The notes below the pieces were generated by a model that saw only the letters and a program-made list of their open reading frames with translations, searched no databases and had not been told where the DNA came from. Both the position numbers and the translations under genes were made by a program. DNA of 64,000 nucleotides from Blasia pusilla (Eukaryota; Marchantiophyta; Marchantiopsida; Blasiales): the NCBI GenBank assembly GCA_050084515.1, contig CM114275.1, forward strand, positions 17,174,001-17,238,000, in the 5' to 3' direction. Below, one piece after another: positions 30,464 to 42,038 of this stretch (the first letter of the stretch is position 1; each line of letters opens with the position of its first letter).

Positions 30464-33330
30464 AACTGCCGTGTGACCTGTGAGGGATCATTCTACCCTC
30501 AATTTCGTGGAGGACCTTGGAGGCAGTTTGGAGTACCTTGGGCCGCTCCCATTAGCAGAAGGAGAATGTGGATCGTATGTTCCGTAGATTAAGCTCAAAT
30601 TCCAGGGTATGCAAAGACGTTCCGCGAGTATTGGAAATGGAAAGAGCCGCAAGGCAGCAGAGACGACTTGATCAGAAGGTAATGGAGTATGGACGATGTG
30701 GGTTGAGTAGTTGCGTCAACAAAGTTAGCATTAATTAGATTCTGTGTTTTTGTTTCTATTATGAGTTAGAGCCTGCTTATGTTCCAGTTATACTTTGTGG
30801 AAGTCTAGAGTTTCAATCGCTGCACACTCCTTTAAAATGAAAGATCCAATTTATGCTCCAGTGATAGTTTGTGGAAGTCTAGATCTTCAATCGTTGATCA
30901 TTCCATTAAGTTTTCTCTCATATCATGAAGAATTTGATCAGGTGATCTGACATTGCAGAATTTGATTGAAACCGATGGTGGATAATTTATTGGTGCAAAA
31001 ATGTTGTTTCTTATCGTTCTTGTTTGTCTTATGTAAGTTGCACTTAAAAGATTCCGGTCTTTCTCCTGAGAAGCTTCTTTGGAGTTACAGGATCCCTGAA
31101 TCCGATGCTCGTCGGTTTCATGCACTGAGAACAATAGAGATAGAAATTGCGGATGGGTCGTTTCCATTTACCTGATTGCAAGAAAATGTCTTGCGAGAGG
31201 TATTGGCAGAGGAGAACGTATCCATCGAGGGTCCAGGCACGATTTACCTGACGCGAGTAATCGGGATTCTGTTCACCAACCTGTCCTTTCACTCGACCTT
31301 CTCCGAGTTTTATTGCATGGTAATTTGGGGTCTGAAATAGTCCTAGACAGAGACTTTGCCTACACTTTCCACGATAGATTTCTCGTGACTTCTTGCTCAC
31401 AGGGAAATCTCCTTTGTCCTGAAGCGAAAAGTTCTGTTGTAGAATAGGAATCTCAAAATTGTACCAGTTACACTGGTGTCCTACTGCCCCCCAATTAGTG
31501 GAGGACTGCAATTGCCCTTCGTACGCAGTCTTGCAAGCGCGGGAAGATAACTGTAACCCCTGAGCATTGTTCGTGAATGGCAGTGAGCCATGCGTCTAAG
31601 ACTACGAGAGCCCAAGAATCTCTGGAAATGGGTGTAGATATACTTTCCAACTGTGAAGGTTAGAATTCACTCGCCAAATCTCCATAACTAGTTCTGAGAC
31701 GGACTTGCAGGCCAACATGGTGAAATTTAAGGTCGTCATTCTCCTGGAAATTCTGTATGTGACTCATAAGTGTGCAAGGCACAAACATTTAAGTTCCTAT
31801 AAAGGATTTTATTTTCAATGAATGCCACCGAAGTTTGTAATCCGACTCATGGTCTGTATGCCCAACAACATTGCTGGTTCAAGTGTGAGACATTTTGAGC
31901 TTCTGTTGAGGAGAGTGGAATGAAAATCTTTTGAAATAAGGTGAATCAAATCTGAAGAAAATTCAGAACAAGCAGCTTTCACTGGTAATGAATTACGTGT
32001 CAGCTTTATGTACTTGCAAATATCCGGGTGAAGATATGTAATCCAGTATAATATCCAAAGTTGCTGAACAAGACAATCACTCAAAGGTCATACATGATGT
32101 GTTGGAAAGTGCAATGTTGTTGTTGCAAGGGCTGACATTGTAAAAGTTCTCTCTAGATACAACCCACAATTTGGTAATCTTCATATAGAACTTTTATTTC
32201 ATCATTGACCATAAACCCAGGAAGTTTTAGCACGGTTTGACTTCTTTGATTAGAAGGTTAAACCAGTTGCACAATCGGGTTTCCAGCCGGAGATCCTTGG
32301 AGGCTTGTGCACAAGCGATGCTAAGAATCTAGTTTTTCTCCAGGGCCACAGTAAACTAGGCACTCTTTAGCACTTAGGACTGCTGCAAGCGTTCACTGCT
32401 AAATTTAATTGATTGAGTCTTGACGACAGATCTGAAGGTACTTTTTGTCAAGATTCTCATCTCTACAAGACCTGAGGATGTGCTTTGGCCATGGTTACAG
32501 GTTGACTTGATTGTAGAACGTTTTAGGTATTTAAGCATTTATGTAAGACTTCTGTATTGATCAGGCTTAAAGGTAAGATTCTTACCCGAAGGTGAATTCT
32601 TCCCAAATGTTTGACCAGCTGGAGCCACTTGTGTTTGGCTTATGGATAGGTGGCGAAATAAGGAAGCAGAAATTCAATTCAATGAATTTCTGCATTATAA
32701 ACATAAGTTAGAAACCGTAATTATTCAAAGCCTTAACCCTCCTTTTTAATAATTAAGTGTTCCTACTCTGTCTAGAAGAACACTACTTTATGCTTTCCTG
32801 ATTTTGTACATTTATGATGTCATTGTGAAATGATAGAGAAAAAAAAAGTTTGAATTGATTGGAAGGAGTTTCTGGAGACCTGGCAACGCCATGGAATGGC
32901 AATCTGTGAGGCTATGGATGAGTGCCACAAAATTCACAGATTGACCAATCCTGCCTTCACTGGATCCTTCTTTTTAAGAGAGGCCTTGTAATGGAAGTTC
33001 CTTTATAGGGACACAATGAAAGACGAGAGATAAGTTGGAAGTGTGAAAACAGGCTCCACACCTGTTCTTGTTCACATTGGAATACAGGAATTATTTCCAA
33101 GACTTGAGGATGGGTGACACATAAGCCAAATCTTTTTTGGACAGAAAATAGGCGGAGTCTGGGGAAATCTTTTATGTCAGTAGAATAGGCTGTTGGCAGT
33201 CTTTGCTTCAGTGTATGCAGAATGTGAACCCTCGTTAATTCCACATTTCTCTTGCTAATTTTTTTATGTGATTCTTTAGAATTTCTCAGTAACTCACTAA
33301 ATTTTAATTTCAATTCTCATTGTCAATCAG
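30464..33330. other. Spacer, no confident gene
   Basis: No recognisable protein, RNA or transposon. Open frames at 30966-31175 (plus) and 31044-31511 (minus) overlap and neither shows a known motif. Two similar 50-bp stretches near 30775 and 30850 share TTTGTGGAAGTCTAGA. It could hold introns or exons of the downstream ORF. Confidence 0.35.
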
Positions 33331-34779
33331 GAAAGTGTGTATGGAGCTATATCATTATTATTATTTCTTACCCTTGAATTTGGTTGTGGTGTTTGGTCCA
33401 ATTGCTACCAGTTGAAAGGCGTAGGTGATAAGGAGATCAGAGGTCTGCAGGAAACAGCTTCTGAAGCAGACAGTGTCGAGGATGTGCTATGCTCAAGGGT
33501 CCATAGGTACATGCAGGACTTGGAAAGCAAGCTGCATGTGAGTGATGCTAAGGTCACAAAATGGCAGAGACTAGCAGAGGAGAGGCTAGAAAGAATGAAG
33601 GAGCTGGATATGGAAATTGATTGCTTGAAGGAGAAAATCAGAGAGATCACAGAGGAAAAGAAGACGCGGTCTGCAGCTGAAGCACAATCCTCCAAACTGA
33701 AGTCAGAGAACAGAATACTGGAAGAGAAGAACAAGCAGCTAGCGGAGAATGTGGAGCTCCTACGCAAGAATATGGAGGTCCTACACAGGAATGGCTTGAC
33801 TAGTATGGAGCTCATAGCCCAAAGTCTTCAGGTAGCCAAAATAACCCAAGAAAATTGGTACCAGAGTCCTCCAGAGACAAGAAGTAATAAGCAAAACGAT
33901 GTACACAACACCCAAGAGACTAAAAGTGTCCAGCCAAACAGTCTGCATGATTCTCTGAGGAACAAAAGAACTAAGCCAAACGACAATTGCACCCCGCATG
34001 AAACCAAGGGTGCCCAACAAAGTGTTCATCATAGAGGAAATAAGTGGAATACTGGAAGAGGCAGATGGGAAGAGGATGAGGAGGACATCGATATTGGAGG
34101 GAACGAGTCTGCAGGCCAGCAACCAGACTCTCACAAAGTTGCAGGAGAATCCTCTTATGGGCCGGTGTACATGTGTGCCAGTGGAAATGGAACAGGAAGT
34201 GAGGAAGGCGACAGAAGCGAAGAGCTTCATAGAGGGAAATCTGAACATCCTGCAGGAAGGGCAGATATGTGGAGTCCTGAGAGGATAACTGTTGACGGTG
34301 AACCATTGTTCACGAAAACAATGGCAAGTCGAGCAAAGGAGTACGTAGAGCAACCCTTCTTGAAGTGGCTCAGTACCAGCGTAAGAAGACCAACTGCTAA
34401 AGAGATGGCATACCATAAGAGTGTAGCGGCTAAGTCTAAGAACTCTCCATGCCACTGGACGGGCATAAAAAGTAACGAACTCCTGAGAAGGTTCGGCGAG
34501 GAAACAGGCAATGACAAACCTGCCACCAACGCACTCACAGTGGTACTTCGAAAAATATTCAAGATAGAAGGTGCTGCCACGAGACCCAATGACATGCTGT
34601 GGTGCCTCGTATGGCAAGACTGTATGCATTTAGAACAATTGCCAGGATATGTGCTACAGCAGAGAGCTAGGGAGTTCAAAAGACCACGATCTACTGATTC
34701 TGACTCCAACATAGCAAGATCTTCTTATGAAGATGGTAATGATTTAGAAAGGGCTACCAGACAAGCTAAGATTTCCTAG
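33331..34779 (+). CDS. Hypothetical coiled-coil protein, probable terminal exon
   Basis: This is the longest intact frame in the non-TE part (about 480 codons, TAG at 34777). It has no early ATG; the first is about 60 codons in. Pyrimidine-rich sequence and CAG sites at 33328-33330 and near 33408 suggest a splice acceptor, so it is probably the last exon of a longer gene. Residues about 45-150 are a strong heptad-type coiled coil rich in K/E/L (LEEKNKQLAENVELLRKN). A polar, repetitive middle (QPNS, KPND, HETKG) is followed by an acidic patch and a conserved-looking C-part (YVEQPFLKWLSTSVRRP, FKIEGAATRPNDMLWCLVWQ). I do not recognise a family. It is intact, in contrast to everything around it. 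Confidence 0.55.
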   Translation, partial: ESVYGAISLLLFLTLEFGCGVWSNCYQLKGVGDKEIRGLQETASEADSVEDVLCSRVHRYMQDLESKLHVSDAKVTKWQRLAEERLERMKELDMEIDCLKEKIREITEEKKTRSAAEAQSSKLKSENRILEEKNKQLAENVELLRKNMEVLHRNGLTSMELIAQSLQVAKITQENWYQSPPETRSNKQNDVHNTQETKSVQPNSLHDSLRNKRTKPNDNCTPHETKGAQQSVHHRGNKWNTGRGRWEEDEEDIDIGGNESAGQQPDSHKVAGESSYGPVYMCASGNGTGSEEGDRSEELHRGKSEHPAGRADMWSPERITVDGEPLFTKTMASRAKEYVEQPFLKWLSTSVRRPTAKEMAYHKSVAAKSKNSPCHWTGIKSNELLRRFGEETGNDKPATNALTVVLRKIFKIEGAATRPNDMLWCLVWQDCMHLEQLPGYVLQQRAREFKRPRSTDSDSNIARSSYEDGNDLERATRQAKIS

Positions 34780-35100
34780 AGACCCAACCTTAGGGTCCCC
34801 TCCCCAGATCCCGAATGCCAGCGTTCATTCTTGAAGTAAGGACCGTGTATTGTGGAAAGTCCCAAGCCATATGAATGAGTCTGCCCATGTTTTAACCTAA
34901 AATTTCTTGCTTGCGCATCGTGTACAAATGTCAGACTTGTATGATGACCGTCCATTGCTCTAATGGACATCTCACCTCACCAGATATTGTGATAGTCATT
35001 CATTAGACGCACTCCACTCAAGACAACTAGCTGATTGAAAACCGGTAAGCACAAGAGCTGATTACAACTGCAAAGACAAATGATCTCAAATCCTCGAGGG
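34780..35100. other. 3' flank of the coiled-coil ORF, nothing recognised
   Basis: No clear AATAAA signal within the first 300 bases and no ORF or repeat identified. Confidence 0.4.
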
Positions 35101-35333
35101 AAGCGTTGCAAAATCATAATGAAAGGCATAATTGTTGCTCATTTTGGGAACTGACGGTTTTGCGTACGAAGCAAACATTGCGAAGCGACTCTTCTCCTGT
35201 GTGGGCAAGGGCAACATGCGAATCATGGATTTGTTGCTTCGCACAAATGGGTACTCGGAAAATGTTTATCAATACTGCGTAAAGCAAGGACGTAATGGTA
35301 AATGGTAATCACAGCCCGGCGTTTATATGAACC
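35101..35333 (+). repeat. First copy of a 220-bp direct duplication
   Basis: It aligns with 35771-35991 (AAGCGTTGCAAAATCAT, TTTTGGGAAC, TTTGCGTACGAAGCAAACATT, TGGGTACTCGGAAAATG; identical blocks given in part). It carries an extra 12 bases (GGTAAATGGTAA) at 35296-35307, identical to the LINE tail repeat and flanked by TAAT. Confidence 0.8.
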
Positions 35334-35770
35334 GCTAAGATGAGGATATACGTGTATGCGTTGTTTACGATGGTACTCAGCACAACAGCGTCTTTACTGT
35401 CCCATGCCACCGCTATTAGAACGCTTATGAGGAATACGGGTAGGAGTTTTATTGTCTCACTATTTCGTCTTATTGTGCATATAGGTTTCTAATAATAATA
35501 TAAAAAAGACATTAATTGTAATAAAAAGTAGAAATTTGGATTTTAGCTTATCCGATCTTTGCATGCGGAGACATTTGATGAAGACATGCTCTTCATCCTT
35601 AATCATTCATAGGTTACATAATCCTCAAATTCACTCATTCCTATTGATATACATTGTAAAATTAGTATTACTAGTCGATACCATATGCAAAGCACAAGTA
35701 ATGATGGGTAATTCAAACTACCCATCATCAAACATGACTCTTGAGTGACCCTAAGATATGTGTGCCTAAG

Positions 35771-35991
35771 AAGCGTTGCAAAATCATCACGAAAGGCATA
35801 AATGTTGCTCATTTTGGGAACCCACAGTTTTGCGTACGAAGCAAACATTACGAAGTGACTCTTCTCATATGTGGGCAAGGGCAAATGCAAATCAAGGATT
35901 TTTTGCTTCGCACCAACGGGTACTCGGAAAATGTCAATCAATGTTGCATAAAGCAAGAACGTAATCACAGTCTGGCGTTTACATGAACCAC
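35771..35991 (+). repeat. Second copy of the 220-bp duplication, with short ORF
   Basis: It holds an open frame of about 80 codons (35741-35986) reading KRCKIITKGINVAHFGN, CVRSKHYEVTLLICGQG, NGYSENVNQCC. The first copy is frame-shifted by comparison. The family is not recognised. The duplication ends 3 bases before the LTR at 35994. Confidence 0.6.
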
Positions 35992-35993
35992 TG

Positions 35994-36995
35994 TGTCGCG
36001 ACCCTCATGACCAAACAAGTGCCAAGCGGAACATCGGAACATTAGCGGGCTCACGCTAAGATGGTTTGCGCGTTGGAGTTGTCTCAAAGAGGAGACAAGA
36101 GACGAGACGTGAGCGAGAAGTCGCGTTTCAGATGTTATGGTCGTGACTGAGAACCCTGGACCAAACGCGGAATGAGACTTGAAAGAAGTCGAGTCTAGAA
36201 AGTGGGTTGCCAAAGGAAAGATCCGGATTTGAAACGCCACTAGCGTTTGAGAGTTTCCGACTGTATTTATGGCCATAAATTTTAGCGCCGATATGCGTTT
36301 GGAACAAATAAGGGTGCGTTGGAAAGATTATGGAGAGCCGGTCCAAACGCACCAAAGATTGTTGCAAACGCATAAGCTGCGGCCGAGATACAACCCAAAA
36401 ACGACTATAAGTGGAGTCGGGTTGAGGGCCACAATGAAGGGCCCGACCCTCTTTTCCCAAAGGGGAAAGGTTATTGGAGAACCCCATAAGTACTAGTAAG
36501 GGGGAAGGTCTCCGAGAGTGCTTGGAACCCAAACCCCACTTTGGGCGCCGCGGGGCGCTCAAGGGCATGGAACGGAACGCGAGTTTGGGGGTTGGGTTGG
36601 AAAACCTGCACCAAGTCCATTGAGGCGATTTTAGACATCCCTCTTGGATTCCACCCCGCGACTCAATTACTTGGGTCTCGGTTCGGAACTCACCCGAGGA
36701 CCGTTGAACAGTTGGGATCGCTAGGCGCGCAAGTGCTATTTCAGATCCCTGGACTAACCAGGAAGTCTGTTCCAAGTCTTGAAGGACTTGCCATGTTTTG
36801 GAAGCTAGGAACTAAGGAAGGTTGAGCTTGATGAGACGCCGAGTTGAGGACTTGGTGGGTTCGAACGCTGGTTGGCCCAGACCCGACTAATGAGAGTGCG
36901 TATTTGGGTGCAGATCAGCGATGAGGTCGTGACCTACTGAACGTACGCTTCCGCAACAATAAAGATTGACGTTCAAGGAGAGTAGGGGCGCGACA
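35994..36995 (+). repeat. 5' LTR of the chromovirus-like element
   Basis: 1002 bp, TGTCGCGACCCTCATGACC to GGGGCGCGACA, with 7-bp terminal inverted repeats TGTCGCG/CGCGACA. It is reverse-complementary to 58701-59705 and to the solo LTR at 13322-14335. Confidence 0.9.
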
Positions 36996-36997
36996 AG

Positions 36998-37009
36998 TGG
37001 TATCAGAGC
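36998..37009 (+). other. Primer-binding site for Met tRNA
   Basis: TGGTATCAGAGC lies two bases after the LTR. It is the standard plant primer site complementary to the 3' end of a methionine tRNA. It is a useful contrast to the tRNA-unlike primer sites of families A and B. Confidence 0.9.
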
Positions 37010-37144
37010 TAATCCTTGGTGAGCGAGAACTTGGGGTCGTGGGATCAGCCGGACGCTTGGGAAATTTCAAGGTAGCGGCTAGACTCGGACGCTCGAGGAG
37101 GGACGCAAGAAACGAAGAGGAGATCTGAGTGAGTTGGCTTGGAA

Positions 37145-38590
37145 ATGGCGATCAAGGGAGAACAACCCAAGAAGCGCGGAATCAAGCGACGTGAACCAAG
37201 AGAGGAACCAATGCCGGACCGTGAAGCTATGGAGGAGACGGAGACCGAAGAGCTAAACGCCGATCGTGAGGCGTTCGCTCCAGGCGAATCCTTCCGCGGG
37301 GCCAGTGGGCCCAAACTCAAGGGAAAGGACGGAGTCGAGCCAGACGTTGGACTTGTTGAAGGTGTTGGTGGAGCAGATGTCCCAGCAAAGCAAACGGATT
37401 GCAGAGTTAGAGGCCACTCGAAACCCGGGTGCGGGCAAAAAGCTCTGAAGACGAACCCGCCACGCCATTCATCGGGAGGGGCGCCACGAAAGTGAAGGAT
37501 TTCCTTACGGAATCGAATCAGCATTTGAGGTGCAGAGGGTGGCGAGGACAAGGTGACGGTAGCCGTTACTTTCCTGAAGGATCATGCTCTACAATGGTGG
37601 ACAGCTCAACGAGAGGAATATCTGGGCGGCGAGTCACCTTTGAGTTGGGAGGAGTTCAAGGAGTTGATTGGGGATCGGTTCACTCCGGAGTACCAAGGGT
37701 TGCGCGACACGGTGGAATGCATGCGGATGCGGCAGAGTGGTTCCTTAAGCGCATATGTGAGGGAGTTTAGTGCGAAACTGACTTCTAGTCCAAAGATGGA
37801 TGAGCACGCGAAGAAGGCTATCTTCATTAGTGGACTCAAGCCGAGCGTTGAAAAGGCCCTTTACCGAATGCCGACATTGCCAGAGACCTGCGCGGATCTT
37901 CTGAAGCTAGCGGAGCGGATTGGGGACGATGAGGTCCAAACCCAGAAACCCTTCGAGCCAAAAGTTTTTTCAAAGAAGTCGAAAAATAAGGAGGCGTTCA
38001 AAAGAGGCTGGAGTGGGGGCCAGCACGAACCAGGAGAGTCATCTGACCCGGCAGCAAAACGAGTGGAACTTCATGCAAAACCGAAAGGAGGACAACACTC
38101 AAAGTCACGGAACGGCAAGGTAGTATGCTACAACTTTGGCGAACCTGGACACCTGGAAAAAGGGTGTTCGAAACCGAAGGTTAGTAATAGGAGTATGATT
38201 GCATTTGCTGCTAAGCATCTGTTAGCGGGCGATCTCGAGACGTCCCTTCAAGTTACCAAGAGGACGCACAAGTTGGTGTACCTAAGATCCAAGATTGCTG
38301 ATTGCGATGTGTTGTTGCTCATGGATACAGGTGCTTCGCACTCCTTCCTAAGCCTGAGAATCATGAAGGAACTGGGGCTCTCTACCTCTAAGGCGGATGA
38401 GCCCATTCGAGTAGGATTTGCAAGAGGCAAGTCTCATCGGACTTCTGATTTGGTCTTGGGTTTGACAGTAGGATGCGGGGTATTCGAGTTGAAGGAGAAT
38501 TTCACGGTGTGCGAAATGGATGGCATTGACGGAGTCTTGGGGAATACATTCCTAGATGCATATGAGGTGGAGTTAAGACGTAGACCTTGA
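37145..38590 (+). pseudogene. gag: gag and aspartic protease, chromovirus-like element
   Basis: The first ATG after the primer site (37145) opens an N-terminal part with an acidic, charged sequence ending at 37495. The main frame 37553-38590 reads FLKDHALQWW, FKELIGDRFTPEYQ, SLSAYVREF (retrotransposon gag domain), then a zinc knuckle with one broken Cys (CYNFGEPGHLEKGC), then protease LLLMDTGASHSFLS near 38310 and DGIDGVLGNTFLDAY. A frameshift separates the first two parts. Confidence 0.8.
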
Positions 38591-39480
38591 GGTTGAGCGT
38601 CTTGCTAAAAGGAAAATGGTTACAGGTGCGGTTGATCCGTGAGGTTCCAGCGAAAATGGAGTTAGTGAACTCGATCACAAGGAGGAGCATGACTGAGTTA
38701 GAGGATGGATTTCTCTGCTTGATGAGACAAGTGGAGGAGGCTACAAGCAGTATACGCAGAGATCAGTTCACTACTTTGAAGGGAGTCCCAGAACCACTCC
38801 AGGAAGTGGTCAAGGAGTTTGAGGATGTCTTGACAAATGAGCTTCCGACTGAATTGCCGCGGCATAGAGCCGTAGATCATAAGATAGAGATCATACCCGG
38901 TTCCCAACCGGCTTCAAAAGCACCATATAGGTTGAATCAGGAGGAACTTCTTGAGTTGAAAAAGCAGTTAAGTGAGCTCTTGGAAAAGGGTTACATTAGG
39001 ACTAGCAAGTCACCTTATGGAGCATCTGTTCTCTTTGTAAAGAAGAAGGATGGAAAGATGAGGCTGTGTGTTGATTATCGTGGTAATCGAACAAAGTGAC
39101 GGTTCGGGAACAATTATCCTCTTCCGAGGATAGATGATCTCTTTGATAGGTGGCAGGCGAGATATTTCAGTAGGATTGACTTAAAGTCGGGATATTACCA
39201 GATTCGGATTGCCGAGGCAGATGTGGAGAAGATGCGCTGCGTGTGGGGCGAGAAACAGTTCCTTTGAGTTTGTAGTGATGCCTTTCGGTCTATGTAACGC
39301 GCCTCCAACGTTCACCACATTGATGAACTCCATTTTTCACAAGGAAATGGATGAGTATGTTATCATCTATATCGATGACATACTTATCTATTCGAAGTCA
39401 CTAGAGGAGCACGTTCGACATGTGAGAGCGGTCTTGTCTAAGCTAAGGGCAAATCACCAGATGCGAATGTAGAGAAGAGC
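38591..39480 (+). pseudogene. Reverse transcriptase, chromovirus-like element
   Basis: The first frame (to 39099) has DHKIEIIPGSQPASKAPYR and [18 protein letters not shown]. After a frame change near 39090 it continues [36 protein letters not shown] and [14 protein letters not shown] near 39360-39400 (YIDD active site). A deletion of a few bases near 39240 shifts frame. It is inactive. Confidence 0.82.
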
Positions 39481-39530
39481 GAATTTGGTTTGAGTAAGAT
39501 CAAATTCTTGGGTCACGTGAGTCGTCTGAG

Positions 39531-40010
39531 ATGGCGTCGTCGGACATGGAGAAGGTGAAGGCGATTTCCGAGTGGGAACCCCCATCCATTGTAAAGGGGA
39601 TGAGGAGGTTCATAGGTGCGGTGCAATTTTATCGTACTTATGTGAAAAACTTTTCGGGAATTGTTAGACCTCTCACGGATTGGACAGCAAAGTTTGCCAA
39701 CACGACTTGGACCCAGGAAGTTAATGAGGCATTCAACCGAGTGAAGCAGATTCTATCGCAGGAACCAGTGTTGAAGTTGCCGGAGTTTGACAAACCGTTC
39801 GAAGTGCATACCGATGCTAGTGATTTCGCGGTTGCAGGAATGTTGGTGCAAGAAGGGAGACCCGTGGCATATGAGAGCAAGAAGCTTAGCGATACTGAAA
39901 GGAGATGGCCTACTCACGAGAAAAGGTTGTTCGCGGTGGTACATTGCTTGAGGAAGTGGCGGCATTATCTAGGGCTCCACAGGACTCGAGTATTCACCGA
40001 TAATATATAG
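39531..40010 (+). pseudogene. RT thumb and truncated RNase H, chromovirus-like element
   Basis: It reads GMRRFIGAVQFYRTYVKNFS, then RNase H with EVHTDASDFAVAGMLVQ, THEKRLFAVVHCLRKWRHYL and RVFTDNI. It stops at TAG 40008, where similarity to the minus-strand element ends, before the final RNase H Asp. Confidence 0.8.
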
Positions 40011-40205
40011 GTAAAAACCCTAGTTTCCCGAGAAGTGAAATAGTCGGGAGCCGCAACGATAGCGTAGACTCGTATGTCAAGTTATCTCCATGTTCAGGTT
40101 CCATCGAAGCTCTTCTGTGAGCGCGTGGACGGACTAGGCCACTTTTTATCTCTAAGTTTTGTAAAGATTTCAGTGATTTCATCACTCTCTGTTTTCTCAC
40201 ATTTG
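40011..40205. other. Junction between truncated Ty3 element and LINE
   Basis: About 195 bp without recognised content between the broken RNase H and the LINE RT. Confidence 0.35.
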
Positions 40206-40974
40206 GATGGTCTTTCTACAAAACTTCTTGGGAGGGGAGGAGATTGAGATTCTATCGAGTCGATCCTCACCAAAGTATTGGAAGATGCTACTATCTATGG
40301 CTTTCCTACTACTTGGTCACTACTGGAGATTATTCCTATTCACAATCATGTAGGAAGGATTTAATGACAAACTATCATACTATCATGGTGGGTAGTATTT
40401 TTGCCAAGATTTTTGGGAAATTGGTGGAGTTAAAATTGAGCGTATGGAGAGAGTCTTTCCAAAAGAGAGCATGAGTCCAAGCTGGTTTTTGACCACCATA
40501 CAATACCATCGATCATATCTTGGCCTTACGTCTTCTATGGGAAAAATCTAAGGGCAATGGGAATGCTTTGTTTTGTGGTTTCATCGATTTGAAGAAAGTT
40601 TTTGATACAATCCCTTGTAAGCTTCTATGGGATAGGATGCAAACCTTTGGAGTTCCACAAAATCTCCTAGCTGTCATGGCCACATTGTACCAATCTGGTC
40701 GGGCCAAAATCAAAGATTCACAAACTTAATAGATCTTGAGTACTATTGGAGTCATTTAAGGTTATCCTCTCTCCCCTACTCTATTTGGAGTTTTCATAGA
40801 TGACATTGAAAAGTTGGAGGAATGTGAAAATGAAGGTCTGAAGCTTGGAGACTTTGTTATCAAAGCTTTATTGTATGCAGATCATATCATATTACTAGCA
40901 CAAGATGCCATTAGTTTACAAAAACATCTCGATACTTTGGAAAAGTTTTTGCACAAAGAATCAGATGGAGGTTA
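40206..40974 (+). pseudogene. LINE reverse transcriptase, first part
   Basis: It reads IFAKIFGKLVELKL, then LRLLWEKSKGNGNALFCGFI, DLKKVFDTIPCKLLWDRM and, after a stop, ADHIILLAQD (the YADD motif has become YADH). It matches the minus-strand LINE frame 54906-55565. Several stops and frameshifts are present. Confidence 0.78.
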
Positions 40975-41075
40975 AATGGTAAATGGTAAAAAATTGTAAT
41001 GATTTATAATGTGTTTTTCAGCCGTTTGACCCTTTGGGCCCGTGGGACCCAAAGGGTCAAACGGCTGAAAATTAC
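40975..41075. repeat. Snap-back repeat at the LINE 3' end
   Basis: After the tail, about 50 bp of LINE 3' end occur in plus orientation and then the same sequence in minus orientation. Arms CAGCCGTTTGACCCTTTGGG / its complement flank CCCGTGGGA at 41019-41069. It is probably an inversion or self-priming event during insertion. Confidence 0.7.
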
Positions 41076-41125
41076 ATTACAAATCATTCATTAACTGACC
41101 CTGAAAAGATCCTAAAGACCTTCTC

Positions 41126-41656
41126 CTAGCTACTGCCTAGAGCACTTGAGCGATGAATAATGACGTCCCTAAGATTACAACCTAAATCATAAGGCATAAG
41201 CTGTAGTAAAGAATAGAAATTCTCCACATCTAGTTTATGAGTTAGTCTAATCTCTTCATACCTTGGACATATAACAAACACGTGCTCTTCATCCTCAATA
41301 TTTTCTCCGTCACATAACCTACAAATTTGTTCACTTCTATCAATATTAAACCATCGTCCACCCTCAATTCCTAGCCTATGAGACCCAGTTCTATGTCGGG
41401 CGATAATATGACGTAAGAATGTGGAGATCCCCGCAAGTAGGTATCCTTGTTCACAATATACAAGCATCAGATTAACATGAAGTTGATAAAACTCCATTTT
41501 GGTATCCGGGTTGCTCCAAATAATGTTGAGAAATTGCTGTTGTAGATGCTCGCGGAGTGCCATCAATTTCAAGTCCCAATCGTGTTCCACCACATTCCAC
41601 TTTGAAGACAAAGTCACCACATCCGCCATCCACCCTATAGAACGTGTGGCTCGCAA
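41126..41656 (-). pseudogene. LINE ORF2 C-terminal zinc-knuckle region
   Basis: A 176-codon open frame on the minus strand reads GWMADVVTLSSKWNVVEHDW, IIARHRTGSHRLGIEGG, then EQICRLCDGENIEDEEHVFVICP, a C-x2-C...H...C cluster of the kind found after plant LINE RTs. It matches 54173-54731 and the plus-strand 42409-42756. Confidence 0.75.
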
Positions 41657-41706
41657 AGCTTAATGAGGGAGGCGAGAAACATCAAGAGATCTCATCCTTG
41701 CAATAT

Positions 41707-42038
41707 TTGGTTGTGCTTGAAATTTTTAAGGCTAGGGCGCCTTCTCTTACTACACGTTAGCTCGAAATCTCAGCTCCACATGACACTTCATTTCAAAGAT
41801 ATGGCCTCCGCAAGATTCTGATATGAAATCCTGAAATCTAGAAGAGCAGAAACTCAAATCTCTCACGACTCCATCTTTGTAACTTGGTTGTGGTTGAAAT
41901 TTCAAGGGCTAGGGCGTCTCCTCACAATCCACATTGCCTCAAAATCTCAGCTCCATATGACACTTCCTCTCAAAGATATTGCCTCTGTAAGAGTTTGTTC
42001 TGAAATCTTGAAATCTAGAAGAGAAGCAACTCAAATCC
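41707..42038 (-). repeat. LINE 5' UTR tandem monomers (two units)
   Basis: Two units of about 175 bp (41707-41883 and 41884-42038), each starting TTGGTTGTG.TTGAAATTT on the plus strand and ending AACTCAAATC. Related units lie 5' of ORF1 in the minus-strand LINE at 57820-58118, so they are probably promoter monomers at the LINE 5' end. Confidence 0.75.

Larger units (their letters stand above)
35994..40010 (+). mobile_element. Ty3/gypsy chromovirus-like element, 3' truncated
   Basis: A 5' LTR, Met-tRNA primer site, gag with zinc knuckle, protease, RT and most of RNase H are followed by an abrupt end near 40010. Integrase, chromodomain and 3' LTR are missing. It is closely related to the minus-strand element at 58701-64000, with which it shares LTR and protein sequence. 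Confidence 0.85.

Noticed and set aside
31044-31511. 155-codon minus-strand ORF as a gene
   Set aside because: No recognisable domain, overlapping open frames on the plus strand and no splice or promoter support.
33405-34712. Minus-strand ORFs opposite the coiled-coil frame (up to 282 codons)
   Set aside because: Shadows of the plus-strand coding sequence; composition reflects the complement of K/E-rich codons.
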